Positions 43,059 to 51,571 are shown, counted from the stretch's first letter. The stretch is DNA of 64,000 nt from Phycisphaerales bacterium (GCA_020849615.1 JADLFW010000017.1:62001-126000), one strand, 5' to 3'. Notes: a model not told the origin generated them from the sequence alone. Translations and numbers: made by a program.

Positions 43059-43604
43059 TCACATGGGCTTCTTGCCGATCGTGACGTCGTACACGTGCAG
43101 GAGCTTCTCCTTGTCGAAGACCATCTCCTGTCGCGTCATGCCGACGATGTCGTACTCGGTCGTCAGCTCGATGGCATCGACCGGGCAGGCCTCCTCGCAC
43201 ATCCCGCAGAAGATGCACCGCAGCTCATCGATCTCGAACTTCTTGGGGTACTTCTCGCGGTCATCCCACGGGCTCTCGGCCGCCGTGATGTGGATGCACC
43301 GCGCCGGGCAGATCGTCGGGCACATCATGCACGCCACGCACTTGACGCGCCCCTGCTCATCGCGGTTCAGCCGGTGCACCCCGCGGTAGTTCCCCGCGTA
43401 CTGCCCGCCCTGCTCGACCCCGAGCTGCTCCTTGCGCTCCTCGGGGTACTGCATCGTCCGCGAGGTCTTCCCCTGACCGAAGGAGGTGAAGAAGTGGCGC
43501 ATGGTGGCGCCGAAGCCCCTGATCACCTCGGGCAGGTAGATGCTCTCGCTCCGGTTGATGGGGCGGGGCTTGATCTGGATGATGTCCTCGTCGCGGATGG
43601 CCAT
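43059..43604 (-). CDS. nuoI: NADH-quinone oxidoreductase subunit I (NuoI), isolated gene
   Basis: This 181-residue 8Fe ferredoxin-type subunit of complex I has two cluster motifs, C-V-A-C-M-M-C-P-T-I-C-P and C-I-F-C-G-M-C-E-E-A-C-P. The NuoI start contains L-P-E-V-I-R-G-F-G-A-T-M-R-H-F-F, which lies at the membrane arm junction. It relays electrons to the quinone site. No other nuo gene is in the window, so it is either an orphan copy or the complex I genes are scattered. The ATG at 43602-43604 gives M-A-I-R-D-E-D, preferred to the longer frame. Confidence 0.9.
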   Translation of the reverse strand: MAIRDEDIIQIKPRPINRSESIYLPEVIRGFGATMRHFFTSFGQGKTSRTMQYPEERKEQLGVEQGGQYAGNYRGVHRLNRDEQGRVKCVACMMCPTICPARCIHITAAESPWDDREKYPKKFEIDELRCIFCGMCEEACPVDAIELTTEYDIVGMTRQEMVFDKEKLLHVYDVTIGKKPM

Positions 43605-43738
43605 GGCCCGGCAGTATAGGGATCGGCCGGGCCGCTTCCCGCCGGGTTTGGCTTCCCCTTCCCTCCGTTCCTTCTCCCCCATCCCCTATTCCCTTCCCTT
43701 TCTGCACCCCCGGCCCGGCGGTGTACGATTGCAGTGCC

Positions 43739-44545
43739 ATGTCAGGCCGACCCAACAGGCCGCTCTTCGAACTGCTGCGCGATTCAGCCCGCGAGGCCCC
43801 CGCGCGCCCCATCCCACCCCTGAAGATCGACGCTCCCATCCCGCCCCGCCCGGTGCGCGAGGATGCCGCGCCGGCCCGGGCCGCGGCGGCCCGGCAGTAC
43901 ATCCCCGTCTCCCAGAACGCCATCTACATCGGGATCGCGGTCGGGCTGGTCCTGCTGGTCATCACGTACGCCGCCGGGTTCACCGTCGGCAAGAACCGGG
44001 CCGGGGCGGACTACCGCCAGCGGCTCAGCACCCAGACCCCCGCCCCCGGCGTCTCCGAGCCGCCCATATCCGCCCCTGGCGGACCGACCTCCTCCAACCA
44101 GCCTGCCAACCGTACCCAGAACCCCCCCGCCGCCGATCCGGGCCGGGCCCCACGCCCATCCACCCCGGTTATGGTGCCCTCAGCCGACGGCCGTATCCTG
44201 TCCTCCCAGGGCAACCTGGCCGCCGACCCGCGCCAGCCCGGGCTGAACTACCTCTCCCTTGCCATCCTGAACGCGCAGGACACCCAGGCGGCCATCGCCT
44301 TCCTTTCCCAGAACGGGCTTGAGACCATCGGAGTCCCCCTGGTTGATCCCAAGGCCTCCAAGGGCAACAATCCACCCCTCTACCAACTGGTGGCGGTGCA
44401 GGGCATTACATCGGCGGAGTACCGGGATCGTGCCCCGGCCCGGGCCACGCTCGAGGAGGCGGTCGAACGCCTCGGACGGGCCTGGCAGAAGGATTTCAAG
44501 GGCACCTCGAACTTCGCCAAGCACGGATGGGCCAAGCTGGACTGA
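43739..44545 (+). CDS. Single-pass membrane protein with SPOR-like C-terminal domain
   Basis: This 268-residue protein has a Pro/Arg-rich N-terminal segment, one membrane helix (A-I-Y-I-G-I-A-V-G-L-V-L-L-V-I-T-Y-A) and a Pro-rich linker. The C-terminal 90 residues are an alpha/beta domain containing A-I-L-N-A-Q-D-T-Q-A-A-I-A-F-L and Y-Q-L-V-A-V-Q-G-I. The last part has the size and pattern of a SPOR peptidoglycan-binding domain, but the match is by eye. The ATG at 43739 is chosen over a GTG six codons upstream. It is divergent from nuoI. Confidence 0.65.
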   Translation: MSGRPNRPLFELLRDSAREAPARPIPPLKIDAPIPPRPVREDAAPARAAAARQYIPVSQNAIYIGIAVGLVLLVITYAAGFTVGKNRAGADYRQRLSTQTPAPGVSEPPISAPGGPTSSNQPANRTQNPPAADPGRAPRPSTPVMVPSADGRILSSQGNLAADPRQPGLNYLSLAILNAQDTQAAIAFLSQNGLETIGVPLVDPKASKGNNPPLYQLVAVQGITSAEYRDRAPARATLEEAVERLGRAWQKDFKGTSNFAKHGWAKLD

Positions 44546-44589
44546 TCCCAACCCGGTCCGGCAGTTGAGCAGCAGACAGGAACACGACC

Positions 44590-44751
44590 ATGAGCCTCGA
44601 CCGTTCTCTCAAAGTCTCCGCCCAGATGGCCGGCAAGCGCAGCGTGATGAAGCGCTCCGAGCGCATCGCCAAGATGGTCGCCGACAAGAAGTACGACCCC
44701 GCCAAGGACAAGGCGCTGGGCCTGCCCAAGACGCTGTTGCCCAAGGCGTAA
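44590..44751 (+). CDS. Small basic protein of the PVC superphylum (TIGR04137-like)
   Basis: This 53-residue protein reads M-S-L-D-R-S-L-K-V-S then R-S-V-M-K-R-S-E-R-I and ends with G-L-P-K-T-L. This matches the small basic protein conserved in Planctomycetes, Verrucomicrobia and Chlamydiae. Its role is unknown; its size and charge suggest ribosome or RNA association. AGGA sits about nine bases before the ATG. It lies between a SPOR-like gene and an aminotransferase on the same strand and is shorter than usual gene-finding cutoffs. Confidence 0.85.
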   Translation: MSLDRSLKVSAQMAGKRSVMKRSERIAKMVADKKYDPAKDKALGLPKTLLPKA

Positions 44752-44856
44752 GCGCCGGGAATCGGGCGCCGGGAATCGGGAGTCGGCGTCGGCGTGATCA
44801 CGCTGCACATCCGCGATCCGCCCGACACCCCACCCCCCACACCCGAAACCCGCCTC

Positions 44857-46053
44857 ATGACCCACAACCCGCTGATCTCCCGCCGGGCCTCGACCATCAA
44901 CGGGTCGGGTATCCGCCGCGTCTTTGACCTGGGCGCCAAGCTCAAGGATCCGGTCAACCTCTCGATCGGGCAACCCGACTTCCCCGTCCCCACCGCCATC
45001 AAGCAGGCGGCCATCCGGGCCATCGACGCCGACAGGAACGGCTACACCCTCACCCAGGGGATTGCGCCCCTCCTCGACCGGATCGGCGTCTACTGCCACC
45101 GCGACCTGGGATGGAACTTCGACGGGCCCGACTCGCCCTCGCGGGTCATGATCACCTCTGGCACCTCCGGGGCGATCCTGCTGGCCTGCCTCGCGATGCT
45201 CGATCCCGGCGATGAGTTCATCATCCCCGACCCCTGGTTCGTGCTCTACCCGCACCTGGGGGAGATCTGCCACGCCACCGCCATCGCCTGCGACACCTAC
45301 CCCGATTTCAAGCTCACCGCCGCGCGCGTCGAGAAGCTGATCACCCCCAAAACCAAGGCGGTGATCCTGTGCTCGCCCGGCAACCCCTCGGGCGTCGTGC
45401 ACACAGAGAAGGAAGTCGCCGACCTGCTGGAACTGTGCCGGCGGAAGAACATCATCCTCATCAGCGATGAGATTTACGATGAGTTCTGCTACGAGGAGTC
45501 CCGCACGCAGGGCCGGGCCGGCGCTCCCGCCGAGCTCCGCTGCCCCAGCCCGGCCAGGCTCAAGGACAGCGCGGGCCAGGTGCTGGTCGTCCGCGGCTTC
45601 GGCAAGACCTACGGCGTGACGGGCTGGCGGCTGGGCTACGCGGCGGGCCCGCGCTGGCTCATCGACCAGATGATCAAGCTGCAGCAGTACATCTACGTCT
45701 GCGCCCCAGCGCCGCTGCAGTGGGCCGCCATCGAGGCCTTCGATGTGGACATGGCCCCGCACCTCAAGGAATACACGCGGCGCCGCGACCTGGTGGTGGA
45801 GCGGCTGGGCAAGGCGACCGAGGTCGTGCGGCCCGGCGGCGCGTTCTACGCGTTCGTGAAGGTCCCCGATCGCCTGGGCTACCCCGCCGACGCCGCGGGT
45901 GAGCACTTCTTCCAGCTCTGCGCCAAGTCGAACGTGCTGATCGTGCCGGGCAAGACCTTCTCGGCCCGTGATTCACACTTCCGCCTCAGCTACGCGACGC
46001 CGCTGTCGAGCCTGGAACGCGGGCTGGAAGTCATCGCCGGGCTGATGAAGTAG
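44857..46053 (+). CDS. Class I/II pyridoxal-phosphate aminotransferase
   Basis: This 398-residue fold-type I aminotransferase starts near S-R-R-A-S-T-I-N-G-S-G-I-R-R. It carries L-S-I-G-Q-P-D-F (substrate-side loop), S-P-G-N-P-S-G, S-D-E-I-Y-D-E and the PLP lysine in F-G-K-T-Y-G-V-T-G-W-R-L-G-Y. The C-terminal R-L-S-Y-A-T-P-L supplies the carboxylate Arg. This is the AspC/PatA-like subgroup, acting on aspartate, aromatic or alanine-type amino acids. The ATG at 44857 fits the family start. Confidence 0.9.
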   Translation: MTHNPLISRRASTINGSGIRRVFDLGAKLKDPVNLSIGQPDFPVPTAIKQAAIRAIDADRNGYTLTQGIAPLLDRIGVYCHRDLGWNFDGPDSPSRVMITSGTSGAILLACLAMLDPGDEFIIPDPWFVLYPHLGEICHATAIACDTYPDFKLTAARVEKLITPKTKAVILCSPGNPSGVVHTEKEVADLLELCRRKNIILISDEIYDEFCYEESRTQGRAGAPAELRCPSPARLKDSAGQVLVVRGFGKTYGVTGWRLGYAAGPRWLIDQMIKLQQYIYVCAPAPLQWAAIEAFDVDMAPHLKEYTRRRDLVVERLGKATEVVRPGGAFYAFVKVPDRLGYPADAAGEHFFQLCAKSNVLIVPGKTFSARDSHFRLSYATPLSSLERGLEVIAGLMK

Positions 46054-46074
46054 GTCCGCACGCCCCGCCGGGCC

Positions 46075-47211
46075 TCAACTCCCCGTGAACACCTTCGCGT
46101 TGAACTTGGCATCGTCCATCGTGTACAGCCCGACCAGCCAGTCCCCCACCACGTACGGCTTCACGCCGAAGCGGCCCTCCACCGTGCCGAAGGTCGCGAA
46201 ACGCTCGGGCCCGGTCACCGCATCCTTCAGCCGCACCTCGATCGCATCGTACGGCGTCGGCGGCACACCGATGCAGCAGCCATCCCACTGGTTCAGCATG
46301 CTGAGCATCTCCCGGGCCTCCTGCACGTACAGCGGGAACGCGATGTAGCCCGTCACCCGCACGTGCTTGTTGTCCAGCATCGCCAGCCGCCCCGGGATGA
46401 GCTTCTTTCCCTCTTTGGGCTGGTAGGTCTCCTGCGCTGAGATCAGCATCTCCCACGTCACCTCGTAGGGCTTCTCCGCCGAACCATCCCCTTTCACCTC
46501 GTACTTGCCATCCACCAGCATCGACCCATCCTCGCGCTTCTCGATCACGGGCGGGCCATCGCTGGGCGGCGCCGCATCCGTCGGCTTCGCGGCGGGGGCC
46601 GGAGCAGGAGCCGGCGCCGCAACAGGCGGCGATTCACTCTTCACCTCTACCGGCGCGGGCGGGATCAGCGGCTCCGGAGTCTGCAGCGCGGGGGGAGCCG
46701 GTGCGGGCGCGGGGCTGGCCTCAACCGGCTTTACATCCTCGACCGGCGGGGGAACTGGCTCAGGCTGGACCGGCCTGGTCTCCGGCGGCTTGATTTCCGC
46801 CGGCCCGACGTCGAAGGGCTTGGTCTCGACGGGCTTGGACTCGGCAGGCTTGGTCTCAACCGGCTTGATGTCGACGGGCTTCGTCTCGGCAGGCTTCGTC
46901 GTCTTGGACTGCTCCACCGGCGCGGGCGGGATCAAAGGCTCTGATGTCTGCACCGCGGGCGGCTCCACCTTGGGAGCGGCCGGCGGCTGGAGCGGTTGAG
47001 ATGTCGCCGGCTCCACCTTCGCCGGCTCCGCGGGCGCGGGCCTGTATTCCACCGGGCCGGGCCCGGCTTCGGTGACGGGCTTCTGGTCCCCCATCACAAT
47101 TCGCGTCGGCTCGCCCACCGGGATCGGCTTGGGAGCGCGGCCGCCCCGCAGCAGGAACGCGCCCGCCGCCAGCCCCACCACCACGACGATCACGACCCAG
47201 AACGTCTTCAT
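46075..47211 (-). CDS. Membrane-anchored DUF3299-like protein with Pro/Lys-rich linker
   Basis: This 378-residue protein has an N-terminal membrane anchor (W-V-V-I-V-V-V-V-G-L-A-A-G-A-F-L-L). About 200 residues of Pro/Glu/Lys repeats follow (E-T-K-P-V-E, P-L-I-P-P-A-P-V-E), then a C-terminal domain with V-R-V-T-G-Y-I-A-F-P-L-Y-V and W-D-G-C-C-I-G-V-P-P-T-P-Y-D-A-I-E-V, the signature of DUF3299 as I know it. Such proteins accompany ABC exporter-type operons. The linker would let the domain reach across the envelope. It lies 21 bases after the permease gene and is the last gene of the proposed metal-responsive operon. Confidence 0.8.
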   Translation of the reverse strand: MKTFWVVIVVVVGLAAGAFLLRGGRAPKPIPVGEPTRIVMGDQKPVTEAGPGPVEYRPAPAEPAKVEPATSQPLQPPAAPKVEPPAVQTSEPLIPPAPVEQSKTTKPAETKPVDIKPVETKPAESKPVETKPFDVGPAEIKPPETRPVQPEPVPPPVEDVKPVEASPAPAPAPPALQTPEPLIPPAPVEVKSESPPVAAPAPAPAPAAKPTDAAPPSDGPPVIEKREDGSMLVDGKYEVKGDGSAEKPYEVTWEMLISAQETYQPKEGKKLIPGRLAMLDNKHVRVTGYIAFPLYVQEAREMLSMLNQWDGCCIGVPPTPYDAIEVRLKDAVTGPERFATFGTVEGRFGVKPYVVGDWLVGLYTMDDAKFNAKVFTGS

Positions 47212-47232
47212 GCCGCCTCCCGCATCAGCCCA

Positions 47233-48612
47233 TCACCCCATGGGCTTCAGATTCTTGGCCACCGCCGTCCGGTACGCCATCGCCGCCGGAATGATCCCCG
47301 CCAGGCTCGCCAGCACGATCGTCAGCGACATCACGATCATCGCGACATCCGGCGCCAGGCCCGCATCAATCACGAGCCCCACGCTCCGCTTCATCACCCG
47401 CGCGACGACCACCAGCCCGCCCGCCGCGATCGCCACCCCGGCGATCGCGCCCAAGAACCCGATCACGGCCGATTCGGTGATGACCAGATTGAACACCCGG
47501 GCCCGGCTGGCCCCCAGCACGCGCAGCACCGCGATCTGCCGGCGCCGCTGCTCCATCGAGTTGTACAGGGCGAGCATGATCGCGATGCCGCTCGAGATCA
47601 TCACAACCACGGCCATCCCCAGCAGGATCTTGTCCACGCTCGAGACGATCCCGAAGAGCTTGCCAATTTCCTGCTGCGGCTGGGCCACCGTGATCGAGGT
47701 GTCCCGCCGGAGCTGGTCGAACACCTGGGGCAGGTTGGCGGGCGCATCCGAGCCGGCCCGCGCGATCAGCCGCAGGTAGATCCCGGTGATGAGCCGGTCG
47801 CCCTCAACGAGATCCGCCGCTGTCGTCCGGGCCTCGTGCTCGTGATCGTGCGTATCGGCGTGGGCGGCGTGCTCCTCCGCGGTCTCGTGCTCGTGGCCCG
47901 CCGGGCGCTCGCCGGCCCGCCCGGCCTCGGCCATCTCCTCGCGCTCGCGGCGGTCGTGAGCGTGGATGATCCAGGCGCTCTGGAGGCTGGTGAACAGCGC
48001 CCGGTCGTGGGCGCTGCCGGTAGGCTCGAGGATGCCGACCACCTCGTACTTGAACTGCTGGTGCTCGTGCGGCGCGGGCCCGGCCCGACCGTCGCCGGCC
48101 GCGGCCGCGCCGTGGGTCAGCGAGATCTTGTCCCCGAGCCTGAGCCCCGTGGCCCGGGCCGCCTGGGCGCCCAGCACGACCTCCCAGTCCTTGTCGAAGG
48201 CCCGGCCCTGCGCGAAGGCCCACGGCCGCTTGTCGACCGGCTGGAACCTGGTGAAGAACTCCGGCGTGGTGCCGAGCACGGGGTTGCCGCGGTAGTTGTC
48301 GCCGATCTGCGTCGGCACCGCGAACTCAAACGGCGCCGACCGGGCCAGCTGCTCGTACTTGCTCCATTCGATCGGCCGGCGCGGGCTGCCCGCGTAGAAC
48401 ACGCCGTTGAGCACGCTGACCAGCGGGCTGGCATCGCGGCTGACCAGGAGGTGCATGTTCCCGCTGCCCCGGTCGAAGGCCCGCCGCCCGGCATCGCGCA
48501 TCGTGAGCAGCGTCAGCAGCAGCGCCACCGCGACCGCGACGGTGATGACCGTCGTCACCGTCGAGAAGAGCCGGGCCGTCAGGCTCCGCGTGATGATCGT
48601 CCAGTCCGTCAT
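47233..48612 (-). CDS. FtsX/MacB-type ABC permease with His-rich insert
   Basis: This 459-residue permease has one N-terminal membrane helix, a large extracytoplasmic domain and three C-terminal helices with the FtsX-like segment (V-L-R-V-L-G-A-S-R-A-R-V-F-N-L-V-I-T-E-S). The extracytoplasmic domain carries an insert around residues 235-270 with G-H-E-H-E-T-A-E-E-H-A-A-H-A and H-D-H-E-H-E, a likely metal-binding loop. The start overlaps the stop of the ATPase gene (ATGA), so the two form one transporter of the LolCD/MacB class, which extract or move substrates across the periplasm rather than importing by channel. Confidence 0.87.
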   Translation of the reverse strand: MTDWTIITRSLTARLFSTVTTVITVAVAVALLLTLLTMRDAGRRAFDRGSGNMHLLVSRDASPLVSVLNGVFYAGSPRRPIEWSKYEQLARSAPFEFAVPTQIGDNYRGNPVLGTTPEFFTRFQPVDKRPWAFAQGRAFDKDWEVVLGAQAARATGLRLGDKISLTHGAAAAGDGRAGPAPHEHQQFKYEVVGILEPTGSAHDRALFTSLQSAWIIHAHDRREREEMAEAGRAGERPAGHEHETAEEHAAHADTHDHEHEARTTAADLVEGDRLITGIYLRLIARAGSDAPANLPQVFDQLRRDTSITVAQPQQEIGKLFGIVSSVDKILLGMAVVVMISSGIAIMLALYNSMEQRRRQIAVLRVLGASRARVFNLVITESAVIGFLGAIAGVAIAAGGLVVVARVMKRSVGLVIDAGLAPDVAMIVMSLTIVLASLAGIIPAAMAYRTAVAKNLKPMG

Positions 48613-49316
48613 GCGCGCAGCTCCTCCAGCGTCACCCGCCGCTCGAACCGGTCCGCCATCGCCGGGTCATGGCTCGTGCACAGGAGCGCGGCGTTCTTCT
48701 CGCGGGCGATCTGCTGGATCAGCTCCATCGCGGTCGCCGAGTTCTCGGGGTCAAGGCTCGCGGTCGGCTCATCGGCCAGGACCAGGACGGGGTCGCACGC
48801 CACGGCGCGGGCCACCGCGACCCGCTGCTGCTGCCCCACGCTCAGCCGGTCCGGGTCGGCATCGGCCCGCTCGATGCCCAGGTGGTGCAGCAGTTCCGCG
48901 GCCCGCCTGCGGTGCTCACCGCGCGGGATGCTCGAAAACATCAGGGCCGCCATCACGTTCTCGAGCGCCGAGAACCCGTGGAGCAGGTTGAACGTCTGGA
49001 AGATCATCCCGATGTGCCGGCCGCGGAACAGATCCCGCGCAGCGCCCCGCAGCCCGTGCATCGCCTGCCCTTCGACCCGCACGCTGCCCGAGGTGGGCTC
49101 CAGCAGCCCGGCGATGAGCTGGAGCAGCGTGCTCTTGCCGCGCCCCGAGCCGCCCGTCAACAGCACCTGCTCACCGCGCGCCAACCGCAGGCCGCCGATG
49201 TCGATGATCCACGGGCCATCCGCCCCGTATCGGAACCTCAGCCCCTCGATCGCCAGCGCGGGCCGCTCGCCCCCGCCCGCCGCCGGTCCCGCCGTTGCCG
49301 TTGCGTCGTTCACCAT
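48609..49316 (-). CDS. ABC transporter ATP-binding protein (LolD/MacB type)
   Basis: This 235-residue ATPase has Walker A G-G-S-G-R-G-K-S-T, the Q-loop in I-F-Q-T-F-N-L-L, and signature L-S-V-G-Q-Q-Q-R-V-A-V-A-R-A. Walker B is V-L-V-L-A-D-E-P-T, with a switch His in C-T-S-H-D. The sequence type goes with FtsX-like permeases, and the permease gene overlaps its 3' end by four bases. ATG 49314-49316 is just after GGGAG; the next codon, a GTG, is at better spacing and may be the true start. Confidence 0.93.
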   Translation of the reverse strand: MVNDATATAGPAAGGGERPALAIEGLRFRYGADGPWIIDIGGLRLARGEQVLLTGGSGRGKSTLLQLIAGLLEPTSGSVRVEGQAMHGLRGAARDLFRGRHIGMIFQTFNLLHGFSALENVMAALMFSSIPRGEHRRRAAELLHHLGIERADADPDRLSVGQQQRVAVARAVACDPVLVLADEPTASLDPENSATAMELIQQIAREKNAALLCTSHDPAMADRFERRVTLEELRA

Positions 49317-49380
49317 AACTCCCTGAAAGGCCGCGCCGCCCGACTTCGGGCCGGCCCGGCGTAAGCATAACGGGGCGGCC

Positions 49381-50175
49381 TCAGTGGCAGCCCGCCTCGT
49401 ACAGGTTGAGGAACTCCAGATAGTCGCCGAAGTCGATCACGCCGTCCCCGGTGAAATCCACCGAGGCATCGAGCGCGTCGTAGCGGTTCAGGAACTCCAG
49501 ATAATCGGCGAAGTCGACGACGCCGTCCCCGTTGAGGTCGGGCCGGCAGGCCGGGCCCACCTGGCTCTTCAACCAGGCGATCGCCGCATCATGCTCCGCT
49601 TCGCTCATGCCCTGGTTGAACACGATCCAGAACGGCTCGGACCGCCCAGCGCCGGGCGCCGTGCTCCACATCCGCATCTCGAGCAGGTAGATCCCCGGAT
49701 CGGCCGGCCCCAGCAGCGTGTAGCCGAGATGATGGTGCCACCGCCCGTCCGCGCCGACCGCCACCGCGAAGCCGGGGGTGACCTCGTCGGTCAGCGGCGT
49801 GAGCACCGGGCCAAGCGGACCCAGCCGCACCTGCACCCGCTCATCGGGGATGGTGTCGAAGCCGGGTGTACCCGCATCCCACAGGCGCATGGCCGCGGTC
49901 AGGTCGAAGCCGATCTGCGACCCCGCCGGGAAAGCGCCTTCGAACGAGTCAAAGCCCGGCTCGTTGGCGAACGACTCGATGAACTCAGCGCCGAACACAC
50001 GCACGCCCGGTTCGACCAGCCCGGTGTCGGCATCGAACAGCCCCGTCGTGATCCGCCCGCCCGACTGCTCCAGCAGGATGTCCCCGGCGTGCTGGGCCGA
50101 GGCCTGTGAAGCCAGAACGCCGACCGCCGCCATCCACAGTCCGGCGACAAGCACGGGCCGATTGATGAGATCCAT
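49381..50175 (-). CDS. all3515-like (Zur-repressed family) secreted protein with dockerin-like tail
   Basis: This 264-residue exported protein has a signal peptide then H-A-G-D-I-L-L-E-Q-S-G-G-R-I-T-T-G-L, F-G-A-E-F, L-G-Y-T-L-L-G, W-H-H-H-L-G-Y, I-Y-L-L-E-M-R-M-W and P-F-W-I-V-F-N-Q-G-M-S-E-A-E-H-D-A-A-I. By memory this resembles the cyanobacterial all3515 family, which is repressed by Zur and ends in PEP-CTERM. Here the C-terminus is instead two dockerin-like repeats (D-Y-L-E-F-L-N) ending E-A-G-C-H. The H-H-H cluster could bind zinc. The ATG at 50173-50175 has AGGAG at ideal spacing. Confidence 0.75.
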   Translation of the reverse strand: MDLINRPVLVAGLWMAAVGVLASQASAQHAGDILLEQSGGRITTGLFDADTGLVEPGVRVFGAEFIESFANEPGFDSFEGAFPAGSQIGFDLTAAMRLWDAGTPGFDTIPDERVQVRLGPLGPVLTPLTDEVTPGFAVAVGADGRWHHHLGYTLLGPADPGIYLLEMRMWSTAPGAGRSEPFWIVFNQGMSEAEHDAAIAWLKSQVGPACRPDLNGDGVVDFADYLEFLNRYDALDASVDFTGDGVIDFGDYLEFLNLYEAGCH

Positions 50176-50179
50176 GGTC

Positions 50180-50230
50180 ACTCCTTTTCACTCCGCCACT
50201 TTGCCACTTTGTCACTCTGCCACTTCTTCA
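50180..50230. repeat. Short tandem GTGGCAAA-type repeats upstream of the all3515-like gene
   Basis: On the plus strand the units CACTCCG, CCACTTTG, CCACTTTG, TCACTCTG and CCACTT follow each other between the prepilin stop and the all3515-like gene. They supply part of its 5' untranslated region on the minus strand, ending with AAAGGAG as ribosome-binding site. Confidence 0.55.
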
Positions 50231-51028
50231 ATGGGCGACCGCCGGATAGAACCGGTTCCGGTCGTACGCCCGGTATACCTTCTCGAACTTCAGCGTCTCC
50301 GCGTGCCCATCCAGGAAGCCGTAGCTGGAACGTGAGCCCCAGGCGGCGCGCGAGCCGCCGTGCGCGGCGATGTCGATCTCCCGGGCCGCGATCGCCGGCT
50401 GCGACCCCTCCGGCCCGTCGCTCCACCCTTCCGCGTGGATGTGGTCGCTCAGCGCGTATTCGCTGCCGTCAAAGCCCTGGGTCATCATGAGGAAGTGCAC
50501 CGTCGCCGACGGCATCGGCACTTTGCCCAGGCGGTCAAACGGCTCCCGGGGATCGAACCCCGGGTTAAGCGTGCGGCTCGTGTAGTTGTTGAGCCCGTAG
50601 CTGGTCCACCGCGTCAGCCTCCGCGTGTCGGGCATCAGCCCGTCGGCCAGCTGCTGGACCAGGTCATCCAGCCGCAGGCCCTCGCGCTCGCCCCCATCCA
50701 GCGGGTGCCAGAAGGGGCTGCGGTCCACGGGCGACCGCAGGATGAGCCGGGCCCCGTAGTACTCCGACAGCGCGAAGGGCCAGGCCCTCTTCACTGAGGC
50801 CAGGGTCACGGCGCCACCGTGCGCCAGCCCGGCGTCGATGAACAACTCCCGGTGCTGGTCCATGTACATCGCGTGGGCCAGTTCGAGCTGCCGCACCTGC
50901 GACAGGCACTTGACCGCCCGGGCGCTGGCCCGCGCTGACCCCAGCGCGGGCAGCAGCACCCCGATCAGCACCGCGATGATCGCGACCACCACCAGGAGCT
51001 CGATGAGCGTGAACGCGCGGGCCCGCAT
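50228..51028 (-). CDS. Prepilin-type N-terminal methylation protein
   Basis: This 266-residue type II pseudopilin-like protein starts M-R-A-R-A-F-T-L-I-E-L-L-V-V-V-A-I-I-A-V. The prepilin peptidase cuts before F-T-L-I-E and the hydrophobic helix follows. The C-terminal half contains Y-G-F-L-D-G-H-A-E-T-L, the DGH end motif common in planctomycete prepilin families. It is located inside the proposed metal-responsive operon rather than beside other pilus genes. The ATG at 51026-51028 is fixed by the prepilin leader. Confidence 0.87.
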   Translation of the reverse strand: MRARAFTLIELLVVVAIIAVLIGVLLPALGSARASARAVKCLSQVRQLELAHAMYMDQHRELFIDAGLAHGGAVTLASVKRAWPFALSEYYGARLILRSPVDRSPFWHPLDGGEREGLRLDDLVQQLADGLMPDTRRLTRWTSYGLNNYTSRTLNPGFDPREPFDRLGKVPMPSATVHFLMMTQGFDGSEYALSDHIHAEGWSDGPEGSQPAIAAREIDIAAHGGSRAAWGSRSSYGFLDGHAETLKFEKVYRAYDRNRFYPAVAH

Positions 51029-51154
51029 CGCGGAACTCCGAGCCGGGCCACCCGCGACCCTCCGCCGCCGTGCGCTGCACGCACACGACCGCGCGGAGGC
51101 GCCCAAGCGCCCGCAGGTTTCACCTTGGATGGAAGGGGAGTACGCCCGACGGCT

Positions 51155-51553
51155 TCAGGCCGCGGGCGGGCCGCGGGGCGCTGTGGAGGCCAAGTGGCAC
51201 TCGATCGCCCGCTCTGCCCGGGACACGCTCACGCCCGATGGCGCCTCGGCCGCCTCGGCCACCACAGCCGGGCCCGGCGATGCCCAGCCCAGCTTGCCCG
51301 CGGCAATCCCCGCGCACAGACGGCATCCATCATCCGAACGGCCGGGCCGGTGGTCACCATGCCCGTGACCGGGACGGGGGTGGCCGCCGTCATGGTGGTG
51401 GGCAAGCGCCCCAGCGGCCCCGGGAAGCTGGAGGGTGTGCGATTCCGCGTGCACCACCGCCAGCCAGGCCTGCGAGAGCAGCCCGATCGCCAGCACCAGC
51501 GCGGGCCAAGCGGCCACGCGCGGGCGCGAGGCCCGGCGGAGATGGCGGATCAT
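51155..51553 (-). CDS. Secreted His-rich DUF2946-like protein
   Basis: This 132-residue exported protein has a signal sequence (W-P-A-L-V-L-A-I-G-L-L-S-Q-A-W-L-A-V-V-H-A). A His cluster follows, L-A-H-H-H-D-G-G-H and G-H-G-H-G-D-H, then C-R-L-C. This layout resembles DUF2946 proteins, small secreted metal-linked proteins. Its ATG (51551-51553) is 18 bases downstream of a palindromic operator on the minus strand, and it is the first gene of the cluster. Family assignment is moderate because the rest is divergent. Confidence 0.62.
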   Translation of the reverse strand: MIRHLRRASRPRVAAWPALVLAIGLLSQAWLAVVHAESHTLQLPGAAGALAHHHDGGHPRPGHGHGDHRPGRSDDGCRLCAGIAAGKLGWASPGPAVVAEAAEAPSGVSVSRAERAIECHLASTAPRGPPAA

Positions 51554-51571
51554 GCGCGGACGAGATTGCAC

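Noticed and set aside
50530-50565. tRNA T-arm-like text CCGGGGATCGAACCCCGGG
   Set aside because: It lies within the prepilin-type coding sequence and there is no acceptor stem, anticodon arm or other tRNA part around it.
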